Assembly: GCA_024734555.1 (NCBI GenBank)
Contig: JANPWX010000211.1
Location: 372,001-436,000, forward strand
Length of the DNA: 64,000 nucleotides
From: Trochalopteron elliotii
Taxonomy: Eukaryota > Chordata > Aves > Passeriformes > Leiothrichidae
Direction of reading: 5' to 3'
Shown: piece after piece, positions 22,366 to 34,300 of the stretch
How the letters are laid out: each line of letters opens with the position of its first letter
How positions within the stretch are numbered: the stretch's first letter is position 1
Translations under genes and position numbers: made by a program
Notes under the pieces: generated by a model
Database searches by the model: none
What the model saw: the letters and a program-made list of their open reading frames with translations, nothing else
What the model was told of the DNA's origin: nothing

Positions 22366-25300
22366 GGCACAGTAGGTGTATTAAGGCTAAAATGTCAGAT
22401 CTACATTTTTGAATTTTCAAGATGCTGAACTGCTTATAAATAAACTGTAACCTCTTATGAGACTAAAACCCAGTACAGGAACAAGGGTGAACCTTCTTTA
22501 AGCTTGATTTCTTGTCTCCCTCCAGTTTCTCAATTCACCTCAGTGGTTTCTCACGCTTTTCTCTTGAGCTGTGGCCAAATGCTCCTCCTTCTGCAAGCAA
22601 CCCTTCAACTCCACTTACTGTCTATCCTCACACCCCAAGCAAACAAGCCACTCCCACCTACTTCTTGCAGAAGAAGCCTGTTCTCCAATATCCTTCTGCA
22701 AGTAGCCACCATCATCCAGTATCCTCTCCAGGCTGCTGCCAAGGAAAGTGGTGCAGAGTCCTAGGCTAGGAAAGCTGCAACTGCCTGATCCAGAAGTTTA
22801 TCTCCTGCTGGAGGGAGACACAAGGCAGAGAGAGAGTCATCTGGCAGGATCTTGCAGATCCTGGCCACTGCATCCAGTCTCATGCCTTTACTGGGGCATC
22901 ATAAGCTGATGCTTTTCACTGAACTGTGGCAGGTTCCTGGCAGCTCCTGCTGCATCAAGTACTTGAGCACAGCTTGCTTTCTCCAGGGAAAATGTGACAG
23001 AACAGCTGGAAGCATCCCAGGCCAGCCCTGAAATCAGGGCATTACCACTTAGGCTCCTTTATCAGTGTTTGTGATGGAGACATTGGATGTAACCTCCAAA
23101 GGAGTGACCTCCAGTATGAATGGATCCAATTCCTCTGTTCCTTCAGGATGTATATAACACATTAGAACCCCTGTCTCTTCACAATTCAGGGTGGGAAGGG
23201 AGAACCATTTTGCTTTGTAAAGGACATAGCTTATTTTATTTTGTGGGTATGACTCAACAATTGCAATAGCATGAGGCAGGTCTGACATTTTATTCTCATG
23301 GTACAGCCATTAAGTAACTACTTTTGTATATGCAGAATTTAGGTAGCAGAACATTGGTCCTTGCTCAGACAAACCCCCTCAGATTACAGCAAACCGTGTT
23401 AGCGAGCACTGACATGCCACACCATGTCATTCTCCAAAGGAACTGCTTGCATCCCTGGCAGAGATTGAAGAGAACAGAGACTGGACATCACATACAGGTC
23501 TAGGGTTGGTCTAGAAGTGGAAGGGAAGACTGAAGAAAAAAAAATAGACTTGAATAGTTATGCAGATAAATGAAGACATTTCATACAGACCTCTGTCAAA
23601 ACAGGTAATGAGAGGCAGACAGCAAAAACACTCCTCATGGATAACAGCATGGCTTATGTGGTCTTCAGAAATATGATCATGTAAATGAAATAAATTGTCC
23701 AGTATGTTGGCAATTTAAACAAAAAGTCTTGGTTTAAGAAATACTGTCAAATGTTGCAACAGTGTACAATATGTTGTCCTCCGGGCAAAACAAACCCAGA
23801 ATATTTTTCTATTTTTCTGCTTTAATTAATTCTTAGGAAAGAAATGCCCACATCAAAGTAGGTCAAGACAACAAATCACAGTAAATAAAGACTGCTATGT
23901 TGGTTCATCAAAATTAGGCTCTGCAATATGTTTTTGGTCTAATTGGGATTCCAGAGCACCCAGTAAACCTGGTTGGGCAGCCCAGGTTAACCTGTGGGAG
24001 CAGAGCACCAGAAAAAATTCATCATGCCTGAATTTTGGAAGCTGCAGTGGTGCTGCAGAATCAGCCAATTTAGTATTCTCCTTCCAGGGGAGAAGTAAAG
24101 TGTTCCCACAAACCTCACCGAGGTGTCGTTAACACTGAACAAAGTACAATAGTACTCCTGAGCAGGAAAGGGTGATTTCACAGCACTTGCAGATGAAAGA
24201 CAACACGCCCCATAACACAGTATAAAAATATCCCCAAGCCTCCTGCTCCACAAAGTGATTCAATGAAGAGCTATAAATAAGCAGGAGAGAGTCAGATGTT
24301 ACAGCGAAAGAACTTGGTGACTTAACGACACATTAAGCTGATTTGGATAGTTAAGAATCAGTATGTTCCCATAGCAATAAGATAAATAAGCATATAAAGA
24401 AATACATAAGCCTTTCTGTGGCTCTTGACAAGGTAAACAGGAGAAGACTTTTCTATATACACTGATGAGATTATAAAAATGTGACCAGATGTCTTCTATG
24501 CTTCATAATAGCCCGTGAACTCTCGAGACATCTGCAGAAAATGCTTTGAGGATATCATTTTGATATGCTGCCTTCTGCTTCCCTTCACTAACGTTGTTTC
24601 CCTTAACAGTGGACACAGAGATTGACTTCAAGCAGCTGTTCAACCCAGAGCAATCTCATTCTCTTCATTTTAACAGGATAAGGAGGCTACAATAACTATT
24701 AAGTGGAGGGCCCTAGAGGAATAGTTTCTTGCTTAAATAGTACTTGCACTGGCAATCAAAATCAATACAAAGTCAAAAATGTAGAACCTCCCTCTGCCAG
24801 ACAACGCCTGTATTTCCAGGTTAGTCACACAGCATCTTTAAAAGCTGATCTGTCAACCTTCTCTTTAGTGCTCGGTGGCAGAACTTAACCATCAGCATAA
24901 GATCAGTTTTGTCCTATTTCATTTTATAACCCATATGAAGCTGGCAATAAAACAATGGATGATTAAAGGATTGGCTCAGTGTGCTGTTTCTGATCCACTT
25001 GAACCAATTGCTGGACCTATGACCAGGAGTAACTGGGCCACTCATTATTTGAATGAGGGCTGTTAATAAAAGCAATTGGTGTTGGTGGCCCACTGACCAT
25101 CTGCTGGACGAATAATGCTACTTTATTTTTACTTTCATTTCAGATTACTACAAAAGAAAAACAAAGGAAGCTGAAAAGTATGCGAATAAAACACGTCCAA
25201 TATACAATAATTTTTTTTTTAAAAGTTACATAAATGCATTGTTTCAAAGTTAGAAAAGGACACACATTACCTTGTGGTGAAAGAATTTCACGTAGCCTGA

Positions 25301-27110
25301 AGATCTCCAGACCTGCCCGGGAGACAGCAGCACTGGTTCCAGTGAACCAAACCTGGTGTGGCTGCTGGACTCCAAGGCGAGCTCTGGGGACTTCACTCCT
25401 CCAGCACAGTGGTCCTGGGGCTGTGCAGGACTTCAGCAAGAGCCTCCCTGCATCTCTTTTTGTACCAACCTCACAAAGACCCAACCCAGGAAAGGTGTTT
25501 GGCAATTCATGTGCCAGACAGATGGGTGGGAGGAATGGTACTTGGAATGTTGAATAGTGTGAATGAAGCATTTGGGGATGGATTTAAAGCATTATATAGT
25601 GAGCATGGTGTACTGACAAAAAATCACTGGAGCTGGGAAATCTGATTATGCATTAAGAGAGCAGCCAATTAGTTAGGATTTTAGCCTGGTTTGGGCTCTA
25701 GGCTTGCCTCTGTGGTCTTTCAGCAGACACCACTCCTACTAAAAGTCAGTCCTATTTACACCATGGTTGAAAAATGCATTGGAGAGTTGCTAAGACTAAT
25801 TTTAAAAAGAACTGACAAAGTAAAATTTAATGAAGAGACAGGGGACTAGAGAGTGAACATTATTTAGATGCTTGTGGAGGGGTAAATCTGCCTTTAACTC
25901 TCAAAAAGTCAAGATAACTTTGCAGCTAAGGATTAATACAAATTCTCTAATTAATTTTATTTTCTGTGTATGTCTGCATGCAGAGGAGAGAAACGGGAGA
26001 TGGAAACTGGGAGACCTGTAAGCAAGAGACAAACTGAAGAATGCTGGCATTCTGCATTTTTAGCAGGCTGTCTGAGATAAAATTATTTTTATTCTTCTGT
26101 CTTGCTCAGGTTCAAATCAATGACCAAAGGATGAAGCTATCTCCAAGTGCATATTCTGTGAATTTCCATAAAACAAGCTTTGTACTTGGGATTTGTGGAG
26201 TCTTACTTAGTTGTTCTCTCTTATTTATTGTCTGGACTTCCATAACACAGCTTTAGCTTTCATTAAGGGTTCTTAAAACAAATCTGCTTGACTGAAAGGT
26301 TCCCTGTAAATTTCATGGAAGCTTCCACACTGCTTTTGGTTATCCCTCTCTAAATTCTCTTCTACTTTCTGTCTCTTAGATTAAAAACGCAGATACACAC
26401 AACCATGAGCATCACTTTTCTTTTCACAGTTGCCAGCACATGCACAGTCCAAGTAGCTCTTCCCTAAAATTTCTATTTCTGCAAAATCATTTGAGTTAGG
26501 TCAGAGAAACCTTCAAGCCTGTGACACCAGATCTAGATGATGACACTACATCACTGGACATGCTGCTGTGTATTCAGTGCCATTGATGAGGAGATCAAGG
26601 TGGAAAATACTGGAATTGTAACTTTTTTTTTAACCACCCAAATAATTTTTTTTTACCCAGTGACCTCTGTATGACCTTGCACAAGCTGTTTTCTCTTTCC
26701 TTTACTTCCCCTCTACTTTCACTAGGAATTTATCATCTTTAGGAAGGGCCTGTCTGTGAACAGGCACAGCACATACCACTGTGGATCTCTCATTTCAAAG
26801 CAGTAAGTACTGACAGCAAATGATGACAAAGGTCTCAGAAATTAGAGACGATGTGGTATAAGAGAGATTTTGCATTTCTTCTTTAGATCCACGACAACAT
26901 GAGAGCTTTTCTCATGTTGGGTTAGGACTGGAACAACGCATGCCCAAGAGTGCTTTCCAGCTCATCCATGCACCATGCAGTGTTTTAAACTTATGTTGCT
27001 GTTTTACCCTTGTTAAATAAGGGGGTTGTGGTGAAAAGTGAGGGAAGAAGAGCACAACAGCACAAGCGGAAAGGTGAAACGGAGCAGGAAGATGCCCTGC
27101 AGGAGATTTT
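22366..27110. other. Intergenic stretch, mostly featureless
   Basis: 22500-22760 is C/T-rich with two overlapping plus-strand frames of about 85 codons, explained by low G content. A 79-codon minus-strand frame at 23049-23288 has a normal-looking composition but no acceptor and no homology I recognise. The terminal-exon candidate at 24.6 kb is described separately. Confidence 0.45.
24610..24970 (+). other. Candidate terminal exon
   Basis: A branch-point consensus (CACTAAC at 24586-24592) and a pyrimidine tract lead to TTTCCCTTAACAG, with AG at 24608-24609. After a two-base split codon the exon reads 27 codons (starting DTEIDFKQLFNPEQ) to TAA at 24693-24695. An AATAAA poly(A) signal follows near 24945. 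Each element is good on its own, but I cannot link it to an upstream exon or a known protein. Confidence 0.25.
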
Positions 27111-27161
27111 TAACCTGCCAGGGTGAGCACCCTGAAGGGAGGGGACCCTAACATTGCCATT

Positions 27162-27372
27162 CCTGAGCCCTGCTCATCAAGGGACAAGGCCCCGAGAGTG
27201 CCAAGCTGTGCCACATCCTGAGCCCTGCTCACCAGGGACACAGCCCTGAGAGTGCCAAACTGTGCCTCTCCTGAGCCCTGCTCACCAGGGACACAGCCCT
27301 GAGAGTGCCAAGCTGTGCCACATCCTGAGCCCTGCTCATCCAGGGACACAGCCCAAGAGTGCCAAGCTACAG
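27162..27372. repeat. Minisatellite, about 3.9 units of 53-55 bp
   Basis: Units start at CCTGAGCCCTGCTCA at 27162, 27217, 27270 and 27324. Each continues with AGGGACACAGCCC and GAGAGTGCCAAGCTGTGCC. Unit lengths of 55, 53 and 54 bp show small indels, and the last unit is partial. The unit length is not a constant multiple of three, so the frames running through it on the minus strand are unlikely to be selected as protein. It borders the CpG-rich block on its left side. Confidence 0.93.
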
Positions 27373-27379
27373 GCACACT

Positions 27380-27770
27380 ACGACCCCACACTACAGGTGG
27401 CAAACCGAGCCGGCAAGACAGCCTGTGCGAGGCACAGAGGAACCTGCCGGCCCTGAGGGAAGGGAGGTGTCCCGGCCCAAAACAAACCCCCAGATCCGCA
27501 CGGGGGGCGGGAAGCAACAGCCAGGCCGAGCTCTCACCGATGCGACTGTAAGGACGGGGCAAACAACACAAACTAACCAAAACCCAGCCCACAGCAAAGT
27601 CGGTGATGGGCAGAGGGGCCGGGCCGGAGGAGCCGCTCCCGGGTCTCCTTCCCTCAGCCCCCAGGAGCCGGGTGGACACCTCCCTCCCCTTCCCGCGCCC
27701 CTCACGTCGCTGTCCGTCCCGTCTCCCCTCAGGCGGAGGTGGCTGGGGCAACCACATCCCTCACACAACT
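27380..27770. promoter_or_regulatory. Small CpG island, possible promoter
   Basis: This is the only CpG-dense stretch in the window. CpG occurs repeatedly (CGAGCCGG, CCGCACGGGGGGCGGG, GGGGCCGGGCCGGAGGAGCCG, CCCGCGCCCCTCACGTCGC) in DNA that is otherwise CpG-poor. GC-box-like GGGGCGGG-type motifs are present and no TATA box is obvious, as in many vertebrate CpG-island promoters. A GTGAG donor on the minus strand (plus 27533-27537) and a splice-flanked segment on the plus strand (27733-27873) would allow transcription either way. The product is unknown. Confidence 0.5.
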
Positions 27771-27873
27771 CCACCTGCTCCCCACAGGCACCGAGATCCA
27801 CCCTACTGTACCAGAGAGTGGTGGCAGAGTTGGTAATGAACCCAACGAGCTTCATGTGTGCAGCAGGTGTCAG
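27733..27873 (+). other. Candidate exon next to the CpG island
   Basis: It is flanked by a pyrimidine-rich acceptor (GTCTCCCCTCAG, ending 27732) and a good donor (TGTCAG/GTGAGGGG, GT at 27874-27875). The 141-nt segment is open in its first frame for 47 codons and keeps phase 0 at both ends. An internal alternative acceptor (CTGCTCCCCACAG) would start it at 27788. The peptide resembles nothing I know. It could equally be a non-coding first or second exon of a transcript from the CpG island. Confidence 0.25.
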
Positions 27874-27904
27874 GTGAGGGGATGAGCTCCATGAGCCCGG
27901 CAGC

Positions 27905-27928
27905 CCTGAGCCTCTCTCTCTCTCTCCG
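27905..27928 (+). repeat. (CT)n microsatellite
   Basis: About eight uninterrupted CT dinucleotides just right of the CpG island; a short simple repeat of the kind common beside avian GC-rich promoters. Confidence 0.85.
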
Positions 27929-28330
27929 TCCCTTGGTGAGGGTGGCCAGGGCTGTGTCCCCTCCACCCTCCTGTCAGGGACAGGGATGCCTCGTGTAGGG
28001 CTGGAGTTGTGCTGGCAGCAGTGATCTGGACCCCTGAGCTCCCCTGAGGGGGACATGGCCACCTGCCCATCTCTGCCCTCCTGAGAGGGCTGCAGTGCCC
28101 AGGGCCCTTGGGCCATGTACCTGGGCATTGTCTGGCCCCGTGTCCTGCCCCTGTCCCCTGGGGTTGGCCACTGTGTGGGGACAAACACTTGCCATGTCCT
28201 CTCTCTCCACATGTGGACCAGGTCCAGGAGGGAGAGACATCTTCTCCTGAACCTGTGGGAAGTGTACAAAAGCACATGTAAGGTCCTAATCAGGCACCTG
28301 TGCGGTAGGAACAGCCAACCTTTTTGAAGG
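27929..28330. other. GC-rich shoulder of the CpG island, no gene seen
   Basis: This stretch is GC-rich with many CCCCTG and CCCTGAG motifs but much lower CpG than the block to its left. It contains no known repeat and no frame I would defend, although a fairly long minus-strand frame continues through it. It may be transcribed flank of the CpG island. Confidence 0.35.
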
Positions 28331-30109
28331 GTGGGACAAAGCCACTCTGTTTTCTAATCTATATTTGAGCCCCAAACTATCATTAAAAACAACCTCTTTC
28401 TTCTCCACTTGACAGTCACTCAAATAGGCCAAACTCTCTATAGATGGTTTTTTATATATATAGCTGACTCAAACCATACTGCTGTGAAGCTCCCATAGGG
28501 TCTGTACACCTGCTCTATTTAGGTACCTTTTAAGTATTCCAGTCTTTATTGATGTTTTCGTGAAATTTTGTGTGAAAAGGGTTCAGCAAGCCTAGTCCTG
28601 GAAATGAGACTTACTAAATATTTTTTCACTATCATTTTCTGCTTCCGTTTCCTCAGCTCACCTTCCTTTCCCCTGTTCTTTGTCTTCCCCAGTGCTTTTG
28701 CCACTGCTCACTTTAGTGCATATCTTCTTTCTCTCTCTGTGTGTTCATTATCTCCTATCTTCTTCTAGAAGAAGGAAAATGCCACATGATGCAACTGTCT
28801 AATAAGGTACTTCAAATAAATTATTTTATTCCATGTGGGAATAAATCAGTGCAACAGATGCTGGGGTTTCTGACCTCTTTACAGGGCTTATCTTTGCCTT
28901 TGGTAGCAAATGAGAGGGATTATTGCTGAAGGAGCAAAAGATAAACCAATATTATTTAGTTTTCACTTTGCTGCTGGCTGTTGATTAGTGCATCTGGAGG
29001 AAGATGAGAAGCAGGATCAAAGGGGTTTGGGCACATGCATCTGCCTTAATATGGAAGTGGGCTTGGTCCAGCTGTCTGGCATTAGAATAACCCTTGGTAT
29101 AAATTGCTTGAATTAAGTATCTAAGTCAAATGTGGATCTTGCACACAGTAGGACTGCTTAAAAGGAAATGTCTGAGGGAAGCCATTAGGAGAGGAAGGGA
29201 AGCTGAAAGACTCTTAAGGAAGGTTAAACCTCGCTAGAGAAAACCTGATAAAATAAATTCCTCCATCTTCCCCCCAGCTGCACACACAGATGTTTGCCAA
29301 CCCCAGTGGAACAGGACAGATTACAAAGGAATTTCTTCCAGAGGATATCTTCAAAGGATGTGCACAGATGTATTTTAAAATAAATTGGGTGGGTATTGAA
29401 TTCACATCATTATACTATATGTACTGCTTGTTTCTTCCTTAGTGGGCAACTCTTGGGGATCCTTCTGTCATTAGGTCCCAGACAGGAAAAAAAACCACTT
29501 ATTCCTTAACTGGAGAACTGTGTAATCTGTTTTATTCATTGACCAATTAGTCATCATGCACAAAGGCCATAAAGTCCAGCAGGCACCACATCCCAGTTTC
29601 CCATGGATAGTCTCTCTTTGGTGAAAGCACAGTAATTATCAGATATTCTTTGTACAATAAAGCATGGGTTAAAGATGAACTTAAGCCTTCACCTCAGCTC
29701 ATGAGTTAAATGTACTCGTAACTGCCTCTTGAGTAGAATAATAAATTTGTTCCTCTGTGTAATTTGTACTGCAAGAAGGTAAGAAGGAAAAGCTGAAATC
29801 TCACAGAGAAGAAAACCCAATATAAAGCAGTCTTAAGAGAAAATGTTTACCCTTCAATAACACAAAGAATTTCATACTTTTCTGCGTATTGTGAGTTTTC
29901 CTGACAGATAGTGAATTTTCTGTCATATGTAATAATATAAGGTGTCAATAACGGGAGTAAAGCCTGAAAATGTTTTTGCCCTGTGACTTTTCTCTGGTGT
30001 TAGAGTATAACCTCCCTTTTGCTCCACAAATGGTATTTTACAACTTCCTGCTTAGTTTGCTCAGACCAAGTCTGGTTTTTTCCCTGTCCAGGACAAACTT
30101 TTCCCTGTC
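28331..30109. other. Intergenic stretch, nothing recognised
   Basis: AT-moderate DNA between the CpG-island shoulder and the first duplication copy. No repeat family, exon or RNA gene stood out on either strand. Confidence 0.5.
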
Positions 30110-30296
30110 TCAGGAATGCTTAACTCTTTAACTCTTCTCTCATGGGACTCTTTGAGCTGTGCTTTTTTTTTTTTTTTCTTTAAAGCCTTTCTTTTCTATT
30201 GCACCATTTAATTATGGTTCCTTCCATTTACTGATTTTCCTTCTTTCTAAACTTTATGCTTATTGATTTTTGAAGATAACCATTACAGACATGTAC
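30110..30296 (+). repeat. Direct duplication, copy 1
   Basis: It runs from TCAGGAATGCT to ACCATTACAGACATGTAC, including AACTCTTTAACTCTTCTCTC, a poly-T run of about 15, CCTTCCATTTACTG and TTTCTAAACTTTATGCTTAT. Copy 2 lies 1078 bp to the right at 31188-31392 in the same orientation, and identity outside the T tract is high. The sequence is not a repeat family I recognise. Confidence 0.93.
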
Positions 30297-31187
30297 ATGA
30301 AGAAGGACGACTTTGTGCAGTTTGCTTCCTTCTGTTATTACTATCTGCTGCTCTTTCTCCTTTTATTCCTTCTTCTCCCCTCCAGGATAGAGAAGATGAC
30401 TCTGGGGCAAACAATAAATGGAATTTGGTGGTGATGAATTTAAGTGAGAGGTTAAAAGTGGGAGGGGGGAAAACACCACCTGTTTTTTTTGTTGCCTAGG
30501 GGAGGGAATATTTCAGCTGCCATACACTTGCTGGGCATACTCCAGTACCCTACTTAGGAGCCTGGTTGAAGACTGCTATCAAAATTTGGTGGTGCTCTCT
30601 CTCCTGAATGACTTTGCTCATGTCTAGACCTCCCTTCAAAGGCAGGTGCTAAATACTCTTAAGAGGCAGAAAGAAAACTCCTCTTGCAGTGGAACTGAAA
30701 AAGAGATGTAGAGTGATTATTTTAATAGGAGCATATTGTAAAGGCAGAATGATTAGTAAATAGCATGCAAAAGGTTAATGAATATCTGTTGATGTTCTAA
30801 CAATGAATATGAGGGGAAAAAATGCTTTGGAAGACAGCTTGGATCTAGGAGCATGATCGTAGGCAGTTCAACATACTACATGGAAATGGAAATATTTACA
30901 AAGCAAAAGGGATATCAAAACCAGGTTGGGGTTTTGCAGTGGTTCAGGAAAATGTGCCCTGCATGGGGTGGAACAAGGATGCTGGGGTCTCAGGATCCAT
31001 TGTTACAGCAAATTCAGAGCATGAAGTGAAATCCTGGAGGCAGGTGTAATATACACCATGTATGACTGATTCCATTATTCTCCTCCTTCATGAGTTTGTA
31101 AGTTTTTTGAACTTCCCTTGTATCTTTGTCTTTTCTCCTTCTTTTCTGACACAGGATATCTTAGACAGAGATGGGCCATCATTTCAT

Positions 31188-31392
31188 TCAGGAATGCTAA
31201 CTCTTTAACTCTTCTCTCATGGGACTCTTGGAGTTGTGGGTTTTTTGGTTTTTTTTTTGGTTTTTTTTTTGGTTTTTTTTTAGCCTTTTTTTTTTTTCAC
31301 CTTTTAATTATGATTCCTTCCATTTACTGTTTTTCCTTCTTTCTAAACTTTATGCTTATTGATTTTTGAAGATAACCATTACAGACATGTAC
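31188..31392 (+). repeat. Direct duplication, copy 2
   Basis: Second copy of the 30110-30296 segment with the same end points (TCAGGAATGCT to GACATGTAC). In place of the plain poly-T tract it carries a T/G array (31241-31291) with spaced GG pairs. The flanking DNA of the two copies differs, so this is a local segmental duplication or two insertions of one unknown element. Confidence 0.93.
31241..31291 (+). repeat. T10-GG microsatellite within duplication copy 2
   Basis: About three units of a 12-bp motif of ten T and two G. The homologous position in copy 1 is an uninterrupted T run, so the array arose after the duplication, probably by G substitutions followed by slippage. Confidence 0.85.
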
Positions 31393-34300
31393 TCATTTCT
31401 GTGTACCATGAAGTCATTTGGGAGTTCACAAAAGAACATTTGCCCAAGTAATGAGGGCTGACAGTTCACTGACCTTTGCTCATGTGACAACACAAAGTAC
31501 TATGTTATACCATCATTAAAGTGAAGCACCTTGAAATCAATTTATTATATCACTGCCTTGTTTTCATCTCACTAAATGATGAATTAAACCCTCTTATAAC
31601 TAACCCAGAGTCTGTAATTCAGCCACTTTTACATTTTCTGCAGCCTTGTGCCTTGTCCCCCACGTCTGGCTCCCCAGAAATGCTAGCAGAAATACTCTGT
31701 CTTTATTTTTTCCCTAGAATAAGTCCCAGAGATGTTGAGGACTACAAGCTTAGGTATCCACAGAAGAGTGCCCATTGCAGCTGGGCTGTATGAAATGTTC
31801 CACGGTAGTTTGTGCTTTTGGCTGCTTAAAGTGTGGCCTCAAGTGATTTCTGTGTCCTTTTTCAGGAGAACAAAACACACAGCAGTGAGCATGACTGTCT
31901 CTTCTCTTACCTTCTGTGAGATTCCACAGCCCTCTGCTGCCTGAGGAGCAAGAGCTGTGCCCAGAAATAAACCCTGAGGCTCAGGTGAGTCTAATTCACT
32001 TGTTCACTGGTTATTTCACTTGTTTTAGGGGCATTATTATTTTTATATTTAACACATTTTTTCCTTTTGAAATTGCTGTGTGAACCAACCCTCTGCAGTC
32101 TATTAGATGAACCAGCTTTTCTCACAAAAGGACCTGAAGAAACTTGCAGATACATACAGGTGTTTCTGCACAGCTCGTTGGCTCTACGTGGAAAGAGAAA
32201 TTGGTAATAGTTCAAGAGTCCTGCTGATCTGTCCACCTTCAAGACAAACCTAATTTCTGAGGCAGAGTTGAGTACTGAGTAATAGCAGGGCTGGGGATGG
32301 CTCCTGCCTGCCAGCATGGCAGAAGGTAAAGGGAGAATAACCCTACAGGTTGCTCTGTATCATCCTGGGGCCACCTTTTACTCCAGTATCAGTAAAATAG
32401 TTTTGGGGACCTCAGTTTAGGATGTAGCTGTTTACTGGGGCAAAGCTGTTTACAGATAGATTTTTCAGCCAATACAGGTTTGAAGCTTGCTGTTGCATGT
32501 GCTGCCATGTGTTTCTGTAAGGATGGAGCCCTTCTGTAGGTCCTGCTGTGCCCAAGGATGAGAGATCAGGAGTTAACAGGGAGCATCCAACAGGAGGAAT
32601 CATATTCCTATTAGCTCATTTTGCTCTGGGCAAGTATCAGCCTTGTGCTTTTGACTGTTCAGACAAAACAAGCTGCTACTCTTAGTTACTTGTGTATCTG
32701 TGGATAGGAACATTATCTTGTGAGTAACATCAGAAAGTCACTATTTACCAGTGCATTTACCCCTAAGAATTCCTGTTCTACCTATAAAAAAAAGGTCAGG
32801 GAAGTAACCACTGTGTAGTGTGTTAGCACATGTTGATCTTAAATTGGGCTGGTTTTTTTTTTTCCAGATTTCACCCATGGCAAATATAATTTCTTCTTTG
32901 CATAGAAAAAAACTTAAGGCTCTGGGAGGTTAATGAACTTGTTTGTTCACACTGTTCTAATAGGTTACATGCCAGAGTAGGAGCTAAAAACATGAGTTCT
33001 CATTGTGGTTCTGACATGCAATGTAAGAGTGCTGTTCCCTGAGGTTCATTCTCCCAGATGGACGGTGAACTATGGGGCTCTTCATCTGAGGTTAATTGGA
33101 GTCTCTGCACCTTTCCTTAAATTAAAGAAATGCCCTGAGGAGATTGATGCACCAAATGTGTCTCAAGAACTGTACATCCAATTTAAGGTGGAACTGAGAA
33201 AGACAAGTGCTAGACTGTGACCTCACCAGAGGAACACAGCAGTGCACACCAGATGTGTGTGTACCATGGATGTTTTCCAGGGAAAAGCAAAGCCACTGCC
33301 ACTCTTAGAAGTTTCTAATTCCTGAAAGATCTGAAGTTGTTCACATTTTGGACCCAGTAGGACCAGGATGCTTTTTAGTTCTGCAGACCAAGTTACTCTG
33401 TAATGAAAAATATTGATTTTGCAGCTAGAAAAGTCTACCCACTTCTGGCTGAGAAAACAGAGGGCAGGCACCAAAACAGTTTGTGCAACAGGATAAAGGA
33501 GCAGCCTCCTGCTGCCCCAGCACTTGCCTGAATCAGCAAATAATGAGTCATATGAAAAAAAAGGCCTTTAGTTTTTAAAGGATAGCTCTGAAACTGAAGG
33601 GTTGTCTCAGGCATACTTCATTCCTTCCTGCTCCTGGGTGGAGGAAGATGAGCAGAAACTCTTCTCCTTTTCTTCATGCCCTGTAGGCTACCTGTGGAGT
33701 ATCCATAACATTGTCTGTGTGTACCTGAAAACAGGGAATGGCAGCATGATGTGGGAGCCACTGAGAACCCTGGGGCAAAACATGGAGTCCTGCTGTGAGA
33801 GACACCCCTTGTCCTTATCCCCTTGGGATTAGAGTATGATGCCTGTGGGACCAGGGGAGGCAACTCCAGAAGGACTGAGTGGTCTGTTTTCTCTGGGGGT
33901 TTTCAGGTTCTAGGTGTTACCTTGGGTCTGTTCTGCAGAGCCAAAAATCCACAAGAAAGCACCGAGTAACCACTGTGAGTGAACAGGGCTCACATCTGGT
34001 GTAATCTCCTTCTGCTTCCTCTGGCAAATTCATTTCTTCCATATGTTGTTTTCTTGAAAACATGCAAGATGGGAAAGTAGTAGTCTGTGGTTGTAGGACA
34101 TAATCCTGTAGGTGTAGGACATGAGTTTCTCTTCCTTTGGAATTCCTTGTTTCTTCTAAAGTTAACTCTGAGTCTCCTTGAGGACATAATAAATGCAAAT
34201 AAAACCTGTCTTTTTTCTTACACAAGCAGAAGTATTTTCAGTTTGCTCTTTTAGGATGGTGGTAGTTCATGTTGGGCTCCTGAGTTAATCATGACTTCAC

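Noticed and set aside
23049..23288. Minus-strand 79-codon frame with protein-like composition
   Set aside because: No acceptor or promoter nearby and no family recognised; one frame of this length is expected by chance in 64 kb.
27391..28275. 294-codon minus-strand frame, the longest in the window
   Set aside because: It lies in GC-rich DNA where stops are rare and overlaps other open frames on both strands. The start context is ordinary and no domain is visible.
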